Origin: Phytophthora hibernalis
Lineage: Eukaryota > Oomycota > Peronosporomycetes > Peronosporales > Peronosporaceae
NCBI GenBank assembly: GCA_012656075.1
Contig: JAAKBF010000159.1
Coordinates: 868,001-932,000 of the forward strand
Direction of reading: 5' to 3'
DNA length: 64,000 nt
Below, piece after piece: positions 33,094 through 44,899 of the stretch (position 1 is the first letter of the stretch; every line of letters begins with the position of its first letter). Under the pieces are notes generated by a model. The model did no database searches. It saw nothing but the letters and a program-made list of their open reading frames with translations, and was not told where the DNA came from. A program made the translations under genes and the position numbers.

Positions 33094-33971
33094 TGTCGTG
33101 TAGGATCACGCAGAAATTATCACTACCAAATGGTATGAGTCCTACCAACAACACTCGCTTCTCCTTGTCAGGTCAACGAGCGTTGGATCAGACCTGAAGA
33201 CCAGGAACGATCCCTTACGCCGGGCTGGATGTGAACCCTCTGTACACCTTGGTTGTATTAGGCCAACCGAATAACCTGCACCACTAGCCACGAGCGAGGG
33301 CTAGTATGCAATATTGCGCTTTCGCGCAAACCCCGCAGTCCCTCAGAAGGAAGGGTACCGGCTGTCAAGCCTAATACGGGTTTGCCGAGGTAAAGCCTCG
33401 GCGGGTAGTAAAATATGTATGGAACACTCGGTTCCACTATAATATATGGTGAACGACGCTTCTCGTCGCTCCCAACACTCGGCCACTCTAATCTCTTGGA
33501 CTGACCAGCAACAAACCCTACCTTAGGCTCGCTGACCAGCATCCCACAAGCCAAGCGTATCCAGACCCTAAGATAAGCTAGCTAGACTTACCGAAGACGG
33601 ACTTGACCCTTGGTGACTTGGGGGAAGACTGCTGATTTATTTATGTTGATCTATGGCTCTGAGAGCCTCTGTAGTCAATCTTATAGCTAGTCCTATATGT
33701 AAATACAAATATCCAGTGTGAACAGATCCCATTATGTGATCCCGTACCCGGCCGAGGGTACGAAACTGAAATGGGTACAAACGAGGGTTCGTACCATCGG
33801 CCGGGAGTTTATTATACCCGACCGAGGTACTACATGTATCACTCCTATGTCACTACCGCGCGGGGAATGAGATAAGCCAATCGGGTGGCGTTATTGCGTT
33901 TCACCGAGAGGCACAACGTCGGTAATCGGTGACCGAGCTGTGACCGCTTGGCCCCAAAACCCAACACCACA
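33094..33971 (-). repeat. Gypsy LTR copy 1 (3' LTR of left element)
   Basis: 878 bp. In element sense it begins TGTGGTGTTGGG and ends CTACACGACA. It is preceded, in element sense, by a purine-rich GAGGCGGGGGCAT, the likely polypurine tract. It is the same length as copy 4 with scattered substitutions. Confidence 0.9.
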
Positions 33972-34716
33972 AATGCCCCCGCCTCGACGCAAGCTCCCGC
34001 AAGTAGTGCGCGTCGTGGCGCCTCTTGATCCTCCATTGCCCCTGCTGGGACAAGCTACGGTTGTCGCTCTTCACGTTCTCGATGCGTCTGGGGAGGTTCG
34101 TTCGTGATCTGCTTTTGCTCTCGTGCCCCCAGAACATCTTCTGACACCGCAGTGTTTATTCCACACCGTCGTGTGCATTCTCAGGGAGTCGATCAACCAT
34201 CGTCCGACATTTTGGGCTCCACAGAGGTTTCTGTGCCTGCCAACTTCTGCGCATCTGACCACTGACGGGGCCTCGGAGAGGTTATCCAAGCTTCGGCTGC
34301 TGACGGTATAGACCCGATGAGATAGATGAGAAAGCCACCGAGGGTTCTTCACGTCCCACTCCGATTCCGGCAGCGGGCGAATAGCTTCCAATCGGGGGTA
34401 CCTGATCCGGTCGTTTTGGTCCACATTGTGTCTGCGGCATAGATCTAGACCTCGGTCCCACCATTTTCGACCTTTCCGTCCATCCTTTAACCAGTCTTCG
34501 TGTTATCCGAAGCTTGTAGTCTTCCGCAGGGGATATTCTAGAACTTGAGTAATTCCATTTCATCCAATTCTACTCGAAAATCGTTCACGTCACATGTAAA
34601 TATGCAAATTCGATGCAGTAGTAGTTTTCGTCTGTCACCACGGCTGCATAACCCCGCAGGAAGTTCAATAGTCGATCCGACATTGCAACCGAGCCTCGCA
34701 AGAGACCTGACTGTTC

Positions 34717-37490
34717 TCAGTGTCGGTGACATGCAATTCCGATACAGTAGTAAATTTCGTCTGTCACTACGGGCTGTATCGACCCCGTAGGCAGTTCAAT
34801 CCTCGGTTGCACTTCCAACCAGTCTTTATCATCACCGTAGACCATCTGCAACCGTCGGTCGCTACGCTGCGCATATAGGTAGTGATAGAGTAGCTCACCA
34901 CACAAAATCGATGGTTTTTCCATGTCGGACATCAAACCCGACCCTTTTCACTTTGAATTCTCGGACGGCACGTCTAATGCTCGCCGACAGCGGGAATCGG
35001 TCGCCGAAGATGACCTCCACTTCGTACTCGCCGGCTAGTCGGTCCGGATCCCAACTATCTTCAGACCACAACTCTTTGACGACATCCACCCTCGTACTAC
35101 GGGTGCTAACCGAACTCTCGGTCGGCCTCCAAATTCATTCACGACCTTGATTCGGGACATATGCACCACAGGAAAAAGAATGTTTCCGATCCTGTCTGGT
35201 AATTCCAACTCGTATGCGAATTCTTCGATCTTGGTCTTGACTCTGAATATTTCATGCCATCGATCAGCTAATTTCTTTGTCAATCTCGACTTGACGCGCT
35301 TCATGTACAACCATACTCTACCCCAATGGAGCGGATATCTCGGTGTTCCGCTGGAGAATCGGGTGTTGCCCCTGTCTCCACTCCTGACTCCTCCGATGTT
35401 TCGTTGTCACCAATGTTCGGTGCTACTACTCGCGACTCGACCGATGTCTCATTTTCACCAACGCTCGGTACTGCCTCTCCTCGCGGCGACTCAACGACTC
35501 ATTGTGTTCCTTTGCTCTCCGAGCCATATCGACGCCTTGGTATTCCATCGGCATTTCCCATGCAATGTCTTGCTGTCGGTTCGCATCTCGACGTTCGGTT
35601 CCCTACCGACGATTCATCCGGGGAGGTACAGCGCGCCGTTCTTGCTCAGCCCAACCTTGTCGTCCATCTTCCTCGCGTCTCTGGACGAGCGTAGCTCTTC
35701 ATCTTGGGCGGTGGAGATCCATCGTCGGTGCTCTTCCAGTATTATCACAAAGTCTATATCTTCTGCATTAGGAGCACCAAACTTTACATCGGGGACCGAT
35801 TGCTCGTCTTCTAGCCCATTCGGGACCTCTGTGGATACACCGTCTGCTTCGCCCTGTTGAGCCGCGTCATATCGGCCTACGACCGAGGTCTTATCTGCAA
35901 ATCGGACTCGTTTCTTCCTTGCGGTTGCTTGCTGTCTGGTCGTTACCGTTAAGTAATCCGGGACATCCGTAAAGAAATCGAAAAAAATTGTCGCGAGGAG
36001 TTTCATGAGCCACATGAGCTCGGGCAAAGATGGCCGTTGGGTTCTCTTCAGGCGTGGCTTCTACAGACGTTTCTGCATAGACTTCGTAGGTGACATCTCC
36101 GATCTGATTCAGTTCGACTAATTCCGATTTCCTGGTCTCGGTCGATATCACACTGGATTCTTTACTCCTTAGAGCCTCGCTTGCCAAAAGGTCAGCCGTG
36201 GCGTTGAACTCTCGGGTCACGTGCAGATATTTCAGTGACCGAAGCTTGGTCGAGAGGTTTCAGGGATATTTCAGCAGAGGCGCCAGAGATTCCATAAGAC
36301 AGGCCATCACCCCTAGTGACTGCTGGATTGCGAGTCTCGGATCTCCCACAATGACTAAATCCTCGGCTTCATGCTCGAGTGCCGTCGATACTCCGTTGTT
36401 CATTCCGGCATATTCAGCGAGGTTTACTGTGGTGGTCTCGAGATAAGCACTCACAGCTGTCACTACAGTCCATTCAGCCAATTTCGACAGAGGCCACGAA
36501 TTATCATACCCGCCGTTCTTTTTGATCTTGGTCGAGCCGTCAAACGACATCAGAAAGCCGCCGTAAAACCTCGGTAGGCAGGCGTACAGCAAGTGCAGAT
36601 CACATTCTTGTACATCAATATCGCACACCACACCGGATGTCGATGGTAAAGAGCATTTCCACTCGACATCATGATCGTCTCGTGCCGTTTCAGCAGTTCA
36701 ACGAGATCTTGTTGTCGACGAGCGGTAGCGCTCGGCCTCAGAACATTCGGTTCTGAGTAGTCTACCACCGTATCCGAGGCTTTGGTTAAGTCCGGCGAGA
36801 ACGCCAATTCATGCGCGTAGCCCGTAAGATGAACCTTGTTCGCCAAATGCTCGGACGTCATCATCATCAAAAGATTTATCTCCAGAGGTAACGTGGTACA
36901 TCGCTGCCACGAATGGCGCTTCCAACTGATCATCCGAGTCATCACCGAGGATTTGCGTCAGTTCGTCACCGCTGCATGGCCAGCGGCTGCTCCGTCAGAA
37001 CCCTCGGACGTTGCTGAATTGGTGACCTCGTCGGACGAGTCATCACGGACAGACCTGTCCGAGGGTCGGAGCGTCACCATTATGACGGGTCGGTCTCCCC
37101 GGTTCAACTCCTCGGTGTTACCATCAACGTATGCCACTTGGTTGGAATCATCGGACGGGCGAGACAACTTGCCGCGAGGGGTCAGATAGACTCGCCGTTC
37201 TACCACGGGCGGCTCGTTCGCTAACCTTCGTCCGTATAGCTGGAATTCGCGCTTGAACAAACCCTCGTGGCGAACGCCAATGCCTGCCATTCTTCATATT
37301 TGGCCGAGCTCAGCCGGGTGTACTCCTTTGTCGCGGTAGGTCGCCTTGTTGTACCCATAGCAGTACAGGCTCGTTCTTCGCGCAATAAGCAACCTTCGGA
37401 GACACATTTGTTAGCCGAACCACCGTGGGCTGCCCCCGTCGGAACCTCGTTACGGTGGGCACTAGGTTCCCAACCCGTCGGATCCACACA
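34717..37490 (-). pseudogene. Left-arm pol remnant: protease-linked region, RNase H, integrase tail
   Basis: Reading leftwards: a segment with RRVGNLVPTVTRFRRGQPTV (about 37310-37510), common upstream of RT in oomycete Gypsy pol; then a short stretch ending VWCAILMYKN near 36600, where RT should begin. Instead the frame passes directly to RNase H (FDGSTKIKKNGGYDNSWPLS, NLAEYAGMNNG, LVIVGDPRLAIQQ, HVTREFNATADLLA). At about 35615 it jumps again from SKNGALYL to sequence normally found after the integrase core. It ends with the chromodomain-like tail (KKLADRWHEIFRVKTKIEEF, ELPDRIGNILFPVVHMSRIK). The RT and integrase cores are absent, so the element cannot transpose without help. Confidence 0.8.
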
Positions 37491-37580
37491 TCATGAGTAC
37501 TCAGAGGTGGTTTTGTCGAGGTAACTTGAATTCTCCCCACTCGCGCCCATTGATCGTCAGATTCTCGGTCGAGCCTCCAA

Positions 37581-39505
37581 TCACTTGCATGCTGTATAGT
37601 TCTTCTCCTGCAGCGCTCGGTGGCCACTCGTTCGACGCATGCCCTTCGTCTGAGTACTCGTCCGAGTATCGGTCATCATCGACAGAGTAATACCTGTCGT
37701 CCGAGTACTCGTTAGAGCATCGGTCATCAACGACCGAGTAAGATTCGTCGTTCGAGTATTCGTCAGTGTATCGGTCGTCATCACCAGAGTAATACCCGTC
37801 GTTCCAGTGCTCGTCAGAGCATCGGTCATCATCACCAGAGTAAGACCCGTCGCCTGATTACTCGTCTGAGCATCGGCCATCATCGCCAAAGTAATACTCG
37901 TCGTCCGAGTACACGTCAGAGCATCGGTCATCATTGCCACAGTAATACCGTCGTCCGAGTACTCGTCTAAGCATCGGCCATCATCGCCAAAGTAATACTC
38001 GTCGTCCGAGTACACATCAGAGAATCGGTCATCATCGCCAGAGTAATATTCTGAGCCATAGTCCTCGGTGTCGTCACATCCGCTACTCTGCGTCTCTGAG
38101 TACCCTCCGCGCAAATCGACCGATCTTTTCACATTCAGTGCAGCTACCATACCCATCAACGCGTCCGTAAGCGTAACTCTTGGTCGGTACTGACTTTCAT
38201 CCCGACGGCGATTCTCGTCAAGGTAACGGTCGTCTCGGCGACGATTGTCTTCTCGGTTTCGTCGGTCACGGCAGTAACTATACCGTGAATTATCGGAGCG
38301 CCCATTTTCGCGTCGGTGTCCATCTTCGCGACTCCGAGTACGTCGGACCGAGGTCTCATGTCTCGAATTTCGCTCGCGGCGACGGAGGATGTCATTAATC
38401 ATGCCCTCCAGGTCGTGAATGTCCTTAGCACGGGCATGACCCAAACATTCCTCCAACCCTCGGTCCTCGCACGAATCGAGAAAATGCTCGATATGGTCCT
38501 TGGCTTCGCGCCTACCGAGTTCAAACTGCACTCCAGTGTCGCGAGCATAACCGTTTAGTCGGTTGAGGTAAAGTCGTAGACATGCTCGTTTTCTTCTCGC
38601 TTTGCCTAGAAGTACCGAGTCTTTGCAGACTGGTTAAAACGGGAGCAGTAGTACTTGACGAACGCATCGGTCAACAAATTCCAGGTACTCCTCGTCTTGG
38701 GAGGGAGCTGTCGGTACCAGTGCAGAGCCCCGTCCTGGAGACTCAGCTCAAACACCATGCACCATTCGTTGGGCGGCGTGCGCGTCCCTTTGATCTCGTA
38801 GATGAAAGCTCGGAGCCACTGCATGGCCTTTTCACCATTATCGCGGAGTCCGAGGTACGGCTTGATATTGCCGAGGGGTAGATGCGTGACAATTTTAGGT
38901 CTCGGTGTCAAGCTCCCATTCTCCATAAAGCCCAACTCTCGGATTTGGCGCGCCCCTCTCGTTAGGTCACCCCGTGGTCTTCAACGTCGAACGAAGCTTC
39001 GTCAGCCGAGTCATCGCAAAGATCGTAGTATCGACAAGGCGTCCGATCTACTTCCAGACACTCTATTGGCGGATGGGGTATCCCTATTAAGAGGAGACCG
39101 GCCCCCACTCGACCGAGGATTCGCATCCTCGGCTATCACCGACGACCGCATATCGTTGGCTTCATCTTGTTTGTCCCCGTGAGCTGGTTTGAGACCAGTC
39201 ACTTCGTCCAATTCCTCGGTGAGGTTTCGCGCGAGCGACCTCACCCCTCCGCTGCGTCCTGCGGATACCACAGCGGCTTCCAAAAGCTCGGTCATCGCTG
39301 CCGTCTCTTCCAGGTTATCTTCTTCATCTTCTTCATTGGCATCGGAGTAGTACATCTGCTCGTCAAATTTGTCCCAACTCTCGTTGGCCGGCACCAATGT
39401 ACTTTGCGTCGCGAACGGCGAACTGGAGCGCATCGAATCCTCGGTGCGCGTCCGACTTGACTTCGTCGGCGTTTCTGGTCCCGCTGACTTCACTCCTTCC
39501 GCCAT
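37581..39505 (-). pseudogene. Left-arm Gypsy gag
   Basis: Starts MAEGVKSAGPETPTKS at 39505 with an acidic N-terminal part (YYSDANEEDEEDNLEE). Then comes a capsid-type Retrotrans_gag segment at 38606-38935 (KAMQWLRAFIYEIKGTRTPP, WCMVFELSLQDGALHWYRQL), an Arg-rich region, and a long run of Asp/Tyr/Ser repeats. No CCHC knuckle is seen. The frame changes near 39000, 38600 and within the repeats, so it is split into at least three frames. Gag proteins form the virus-like particle that packages element RNA. Confidence 0.8.
37650..38056 (-). repeat. 51-bp tandem repeat in gag
   Basis: About eight units of 51 bp, each encoding a 17-residue variant of SDDEYYFGDDGRCSDEY, highly acidic and Tyr-rich. 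Frame slips between units produce Thr/Met-rich readings in part of the array. The mirror array in the right arm is at about 44455-44840. Confidence 0.8.
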
Positions 39506-39590
39506 TTCTCTTCTTCTCTCCTTTCTTCTCTTGAATGCTCGTTAAGGTAAAACCAATATACAACCAAGATACACAGAAGGTCACTCCCAG

Positions 39591-39608
39591 TCCCGGGTCG
39601 CGGCACCA
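39591..39608 (-). other. Primer-binding site of left Gypsy element
   Basis: Minus-strand TGGTGCCGCGACCCGGGA, two bases inside the 5' LTR edge. It is identical to the site at 1199-1216 and differs slightly from 43026-43043, where the last bases are CCCAGGA. Confidence 0.85.
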
Positions 39609-39610
39609 GT

Positions 39611-40484
39611 TGTCGTGTAGGATCACGCAGAAATTCTCACTACCAAATGGTATGAGTCCCACCAACAACACTCGCTTCCCTTGTCAGGTCAACGAGCGTT
39701 GGACCAGACCTGAAGACCAGGAACGATCCCTTACGCCGGGTTGGATGTGAACCCTCTGTACACCTTGGTTGTATTAGGCCAACCGAATAACCTGCACCAC
39801 TAGCCACGAGCGAGGGCTAGTATGCAATATTGCGCTTTCGCGCAAACCCCGCAGTCCCTCAGAAGGAAGGGTACCGGCTGTCAAGCCTAATACGGGTTTG
39901 CCGAGGTAAAACCTCGGCGGGTAGTAAAATATGTATGGAACACTCGGTTCCACTATAATATATGGCGAACGACGCTTCTCGTCGCTCCCAACACTCGGCC
40001 ACTCTAATCTCTTGGACTGACCAGCAACAAACCCTACCTTAGGCTCGCTGACCAGCATCCCACAAGCCAAGCGTATCCAGACCCTAAGATAAGCTAGCTA
40101 GACTTACCGAAGACGGACTTGACCCTTGGTGACTTGGGGGAAGACTGCTGATTTATTTATGTTGATCTATGGCTCTGAGAGCCTCTGTAGTCAATCTTAT
40201 AGCTAGTCCTATATGTAAATACAAATATCCAGTGTGAACAGATCCCATTATGTGATCCCGTACCCGGCCGAGGGTATGAAACTGAAATGGGTACAAACGA
40301 GGGTTCGTACCATCGGCCGGGAGTTTATTATACCCGGCCGAGACCTCGTTCACTACATGTATCACTCCTATGTCACTACCGCGCGGGGGAATGAGATAAG
40401 CCAATCGGGTGGCGTTATTGCGTTTCACCGAAAGGCACAACGTCGGTAATCGGTGACCGAGCTGTGACCGCTTGACCTCAAAAC
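39611..40484 (-). repeat. Gypsy LTR copy 2 (5' LTR of left element, truncated)
   Basis: Nearly identical to copy 1 but its outer terminus stops at CTTGACCTCAAAAC and lacks the last ~18 bp (CCAACACCACA end, plus-strand reading). Transposase sequence follows directly. Either the LTR tip was deleted or this junction was formed by recombination. Confidence 0.85.
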
Positions 40485-41713
40485 GCCATAATATCTTTAA
40501 CTCGTAGCCACAGGGCGAGAGAGAAATGAAAACTTGACAAACCATTCCGTTCAAAGTTCGTTAGCTTTCCCATCATCTTGATCCTCGACAATGGGAAGAT
40601 ACCACACGTATCAAATCCAGAAGATATGTTATCTTCAAAGTTGCAGCTCATCCAGGCTAGAGTTGCGTTGTGAATAGCCCTTGGCTTGCTGATACTCGTT
40701 TCCGCAGCGCCACCGATTAGTTCGTCAATAATAACCTTCAACTTGTACTTGAACGACGCAATCACGGCCACATCGAGAGGTTGTAAAGTGAGTTGCATTA
40801 GTGGGCAAGCACACCAAAATGATGCGCAACTTATTCGCTTCAGCTATGACGAGATCGGCGATGTGCGATGAGCAGCCGTCAATTACATGCAGAAGAGGTC
40901 TCGTGTCGTTAGCAGGCACGGCATCAGAAAAGAAGGTGAGCCACTTGGCAAACAAACGTGCATTCATGATGGCACTATCTGTAGTAGTGACAGCGGCCCC
41001 TGGTAGTAAACACGACTCCAGGATGTGGTTGTCCCTCTTTATCAGAGAGAAAAGAGGAGGCACCACAAAGCCACTAGCGCTCCACAGGCAACAAACGAAA
41101 GGTGAAAGCTCATCGTTGCGTCAGTGTGCCACACATTTTGGATCCACGCAATGTCACGACTTGAGTGGACTTCTTTCCGCTTTCAAAAGCAGTCTCATCC
41201 ATGTTGAAAATCCGTGAGGCATCCAACTTGTGTTCAATGAAGACCTTTGCCAAGGACCAAAACAGGGTAGCCACGTCATTGTGAGAGACGGCATTCCGCA
41301 CCTTTGCCATGGATTGTGAGCGACGACTTGTCAACGTCGGAAGCGAGCCACAAATCAACGATACCACTATCTTCCAGCACATGTTCATCGAAACGTCACT
41401 GGCTTTCCGAATGATCGCTTGTCGAGCGACATGATTTCCTGTTAGTTGGCGGCCGATGATCCAGTCGTAAATACTCTGCTCGCCTTCTTCGCACAACATG
41501 GGGGTTGGCCATGCCGCTTTGATTCATTGCCAGCGCCAGATCTCGATTTGGCGGTCCATCTTCTCAGATTTCACTCGGGAATTCCTGTGTCTTTGCTAAT
41601 GTCAGCGATAGTCGCTCCGTTCTTAACTGCCACCACTGCATCTTGTTTTTCACTTGCTAAGTAGCTCTTTCGGGGTAGTTGATGTTTCTTCACGCTCGTC
41701 TTCTTCGCCATTT
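40485..41713 (-). pseudogene. pogo/Tigger-like DDE transposase, broken
   Basis: An ATG at about 41713 opens MAKKTSVKKHQLPRKSYLAS and a helix-turn-helix-like start (KNGATIADISKDTGIPE). The catalytic blocks follow in order: FNMDETAFESG (about 41180-41215), LLHVIDGCSSHIADL (about 40855-40900) and LQPLDVAVIASFKYKLK (about 40735-40790). They supply the three acidic residues of the DDE_1 (CENP-B/pogo) family. Several frame changes separate the blocks. The C-terminal frame runs into the truncated LTR at 40485. It occupies the centre of the inverted Gypsy pair. Confidence 0.75.
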
Positions 41714-42199
41714 TGGAAATGAGACATGCAAGCTCGTGATAAGACTTCGAAGATTCTTGTGGGAACTATATTTGACCAACAGTCGGGCTTTATTTTAATT
41801 CATGCATTTGTACTGGTTGTAATACGGTCGGTCTTAAAGTGATAGCGTGGCCTTAGTTTGGTCATTTACCTTAGACGGAAGTTCCGCCGCGAAACAGCCT
41901 GCCACTCCTAAATGTATCGGATTCTGTGTCATCGGAGTTTTGCTCCTTCACACCCTGTTATTTACTATATACCCCCACTGTACCGCGAACGCCTGCGGTA
42001 TGCGCCAGCGCAACAGCCTTCCCAATCCCGGTTTCACCCGGATCTTCACCGCTTGAGTGCTTCCAGCCTCCCCAGCCCAAGTAGTTTGCACTTCAAAAAC
42101 TCAAAATGTTTCTTGCGGCGTTGACGTCCCGGTTCCAGAAGTGGGCCTTGTAACGACTCGCAAAATGTTTCTGTTCCCCTTCAAGACGATCCTGTCCTC
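41714..42199. other. Spacer of the inverted repeat, no gene seen
   Basis: About 490 bp between the transposase start and the right Gypsy 5' LTR. Short frames at 41847-42124 have no recognisable domain. It may be the 5' flank of the pogo-like element; no terminal inverted repeat could be matched. Confidence 0.5.
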
Positions 42200-43023
42200 T
42201 GTGGTGTTGGGTTTTGGGGTCAAGCGGTCACAGCTCGGTCACCGATTACCGACGTTGTGCCTTTCGGTGAAACGCAATAACGCCACCCGATTGGCTTATC
42301 TCATTCCCCGCGCGGTAGTGACATAGAGTGATACATGTAGTGAACGAGGTCTCGGCCGGGTATAATAAACTCCCGGCCGATGGTACGAACCACCTGTTTC
42401 ACCCCAGGAGCCGGGTACAGGGTCACATCACTGGGATCTGTTCACACTGGATATTTGTATTTACATATAGGACTAGCTATAAGATTGACTACAGAGGCTC
42501 TCAGAGCCATAGATCAACATAAATAAATCAGCAGTCTTCCCCCAAGTCACCAAGGGTCAAGTCCGTCTTCGGTAAGCCTAGCTAGCTTATCTTAGGGTCT
42601 GGATACGCTTGGCTTGTGGGATGCTGGTCAGCGAGCCTAAGGTGGGTTTGTTGCTGGTCAGTCCAAAGATTAGAGTGGCCGAGTGTTGGGAGCGACGAGA
42701 AGCGTCGTTCGCCATATATTATAGTGGAACCAGTGTTCCATACATATTTACTACCCGCCGAGGCTTTACCTCGGCAAACCCGGGCAACAAGTACCCTTCC
42801 TGAGGGATTCGGGGCTGGCGCTGTCATGCCTTCCACTCAAATGATAGGAACCGCCGAGGTTATTCAGGACCCGGCCTACCAAGGTGTACAGAGGGTTCAC
42901 ATCCAACCCGGCGTAAGGGATCGTTCCTGATCTTCAGGTCTGGTCCAACGCTCGTTGGTGTGAAGCGGGGTGGGGGACTCATACCATTTGGTAGTGAGAA
43001 TTTCTGCGTGATCCTACACGACA
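42200..43023 (+). repeat. Gypsy LTR copy 3 (5' LTR of right element)
   Basis: Begins TGTGGTGTTGGG and ends CTACACGACA, so both termini are intact. It is 824 bp rather than 878 bp because of several internal small deletions, mainly between 42385 and 42985. Confidence 0.85.
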
Positions 43024-43025
43024 AC

Positions 43026-43043
43026 TGGTGCCGCGACCCAGGA
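43026..43043 (+). other. Primer-binding site of right Gypsy element
   Basis: Reads TGGTGCCGCGACCCAGGA, two bases after the LTR end. This is the same site as at 39591-39608 apart from the last few bases. Confidence 0.85.
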
Positions 43044-43123
43044 CTGGGAGTGACCTTCTGTGCTTGGTTGTATATTGGTTTTACCTTAACGAGCATTCAG
43101 AGAAGAAAGGAGAAGAAGGAAGA

Positions 43124-44890
43124 AATGGCGGAAGGGTGAAGTCAGCGGGACCAGAAACGCCGACGAAGTCAGAGTCGGACGCGCACCGAGGATTCGATGC
43201 GCTCCAGTTCGCCGTTCCACGCAAAGTCATTGGTGCCGGCCAACGAGAGTTGGGACAAATTTGACGAGCAGATGTACTACTCCGATGCCAATGAAGAAGA
43301 TGAAGAAGATAACCTGGAAGAGACGGCAGCGATGACCGAGCTTTAAAGCCTGTGGTATCCGCAGGACGCAGCGGAGGGTGAGGTCGCTCGCGCGACAATC
43401 ACCGAGTGGACAGTGACTGGTCTCAAACACGACAAAGAAGATGAGACCATCGCGGTCGTCGGTGATAGCCGGGATGCGAATCCTCGGTCGAGCCGGTCTC
43501 CTCTTAATAGGGATACCCCATCCGCCAATAGAGTGTCTGGAAGTAGATCACGCCTTGTGATACTACGATCTTTGCGATGACTCGGCTGGGTTCGTTCGAC
43601 GTTGAAGACCACGGGGTGACCTAACGGTGAGTGCGCGCCAAATCCGAGTTGGGCTTTATGGAGAATGGGAGCTTGACACCGAGACCTAAAATTGTCACAT
43701 CTACCCTCACCCTGGCCTATCAAGCCGTACCTCGGACTCCGCGATAATGGTGAAAAAGCCATGCTGGCAGCTTTCTGAGATCAAAAAACGCGCACGCCGC
43801 CCAACGAATGGTGCATGGTGTTTGAGCTGAGTCTCCAGGACGGGGCTCTGCACTGGTCCCTCCCAAGACGAGGAGTACCTGGAATTTGTTGACCGATGCG
43901 TTCGTCAGTACTACCTCCCGTTTTAACCAGTCTGCAAAGACTCGGTACTTCTAGGCAAGCGAGAAGAGCTGTGTCCGACTTTACCTCAACCGACTAAACG
44001 GTTATGCTCGCGACACTGGAGTTTTGAACTCGGTAGGCGCGAAGCCAAGGACCATATCGAGCATTTTCTCGATTCAGAGACCGAGGGTTGGAGGAATGTT
44101 TGGGTCATGCCCGTGCTAAGGACATTCACGACCTGACGGCATGATTAATGACATCCTCCGTGCCGCGGCGAAAGCGAGACATGAGACCTCGGTCCGACGT
44201 ACTCGGAGTCGCGAAGATGGACACCGACGCGAAAATGGGCGCTCCGAATAATTCACGGTATAGTTACTGCCGTGACCGACGAAACCGAGAAGACAATCGT
44301 CGCCGAGACGACGACCAGTTCGCCTGACGAAAATCAGTCCGACCAGATTACGCTTACGGACGCGTTGAATGGTAGCTGATGAATGGTAAGCGCGAGGTAT
44401 TGGTCGATCTGGTCGGTGCGGGCTCATGGCACGCAGGCTGGCTCTATGCGATGACCGATTCTCTGATGTGTACTCGGACGACGAGTATTACGGCGATGAT
44501 GGCCGATGCGGACAGTACTCGGACGACGGCAGGTATTACTGTGGCAATGATGACCGATGCTCTGACGTGTACTCGGACGACGAGTATTACTTTGGCGATG
44601 ATGGCCGATGCTCAGACGAGTAATCAGGCGACGGGTCTTACTCTGGTGATGACCCCGATGCTCTGACGAGCACTGGAACGGAAGGTATTACTCTGGTGAT
44701 GACGACCGATACACTGACGAATACTCGAACGACGAATCTTACTCGGTCGTTGATGACCGATGCTCTAACGAGTACTCGGACGACAGGTATTACTCTGTCG
44801 ATGATGACCGATACTCGGACGAGTACTCAGACGAAGGGCATGCGTCGAAAGTGGCCACCGGCGCTGCAGGAGAAGCAGCATGCAAGTGAT
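43124..44890 (+). pseudogene. Right-arm Gypsy gag, heavily broken
   Basis: Same order as the left gag: MAEG start at 43124, the YYSDANEEDEEDNLEE segment at 43275, capsid sequence around 43660-43960, then the 51-bp acidic repeats at 44455-44840. Many single and multi-base losses relative to the left arm break the frame repeatedly, so no frame over 160 codons remains. Confidence 0.75.
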
Positions 44891-44899
44891 TGGAGGCTC

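Larger units (their letters stand above)
33094..40484 (-). mobile_element. Non-autonomous Ty3/Gypsy element, left arm
   Basis: A complete LTR-to-LTR element reading leftwards: 5' LTR 39611-40484, primer-binding site 39591-39608, gag, a shortened pol, and 3' LTR 33094-33971. The reverse-transcriptase and integrase catalytic domains are missing. It is the mirror copy of the element at 42200-49354. No target-site duplication is visible: the 3' flank ends CCAGGGAGG and the 5' flank starts GCCATAAT. The 5' LTR lacks its first ~18 bp compared with the other copies. Confidence 0.9.
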
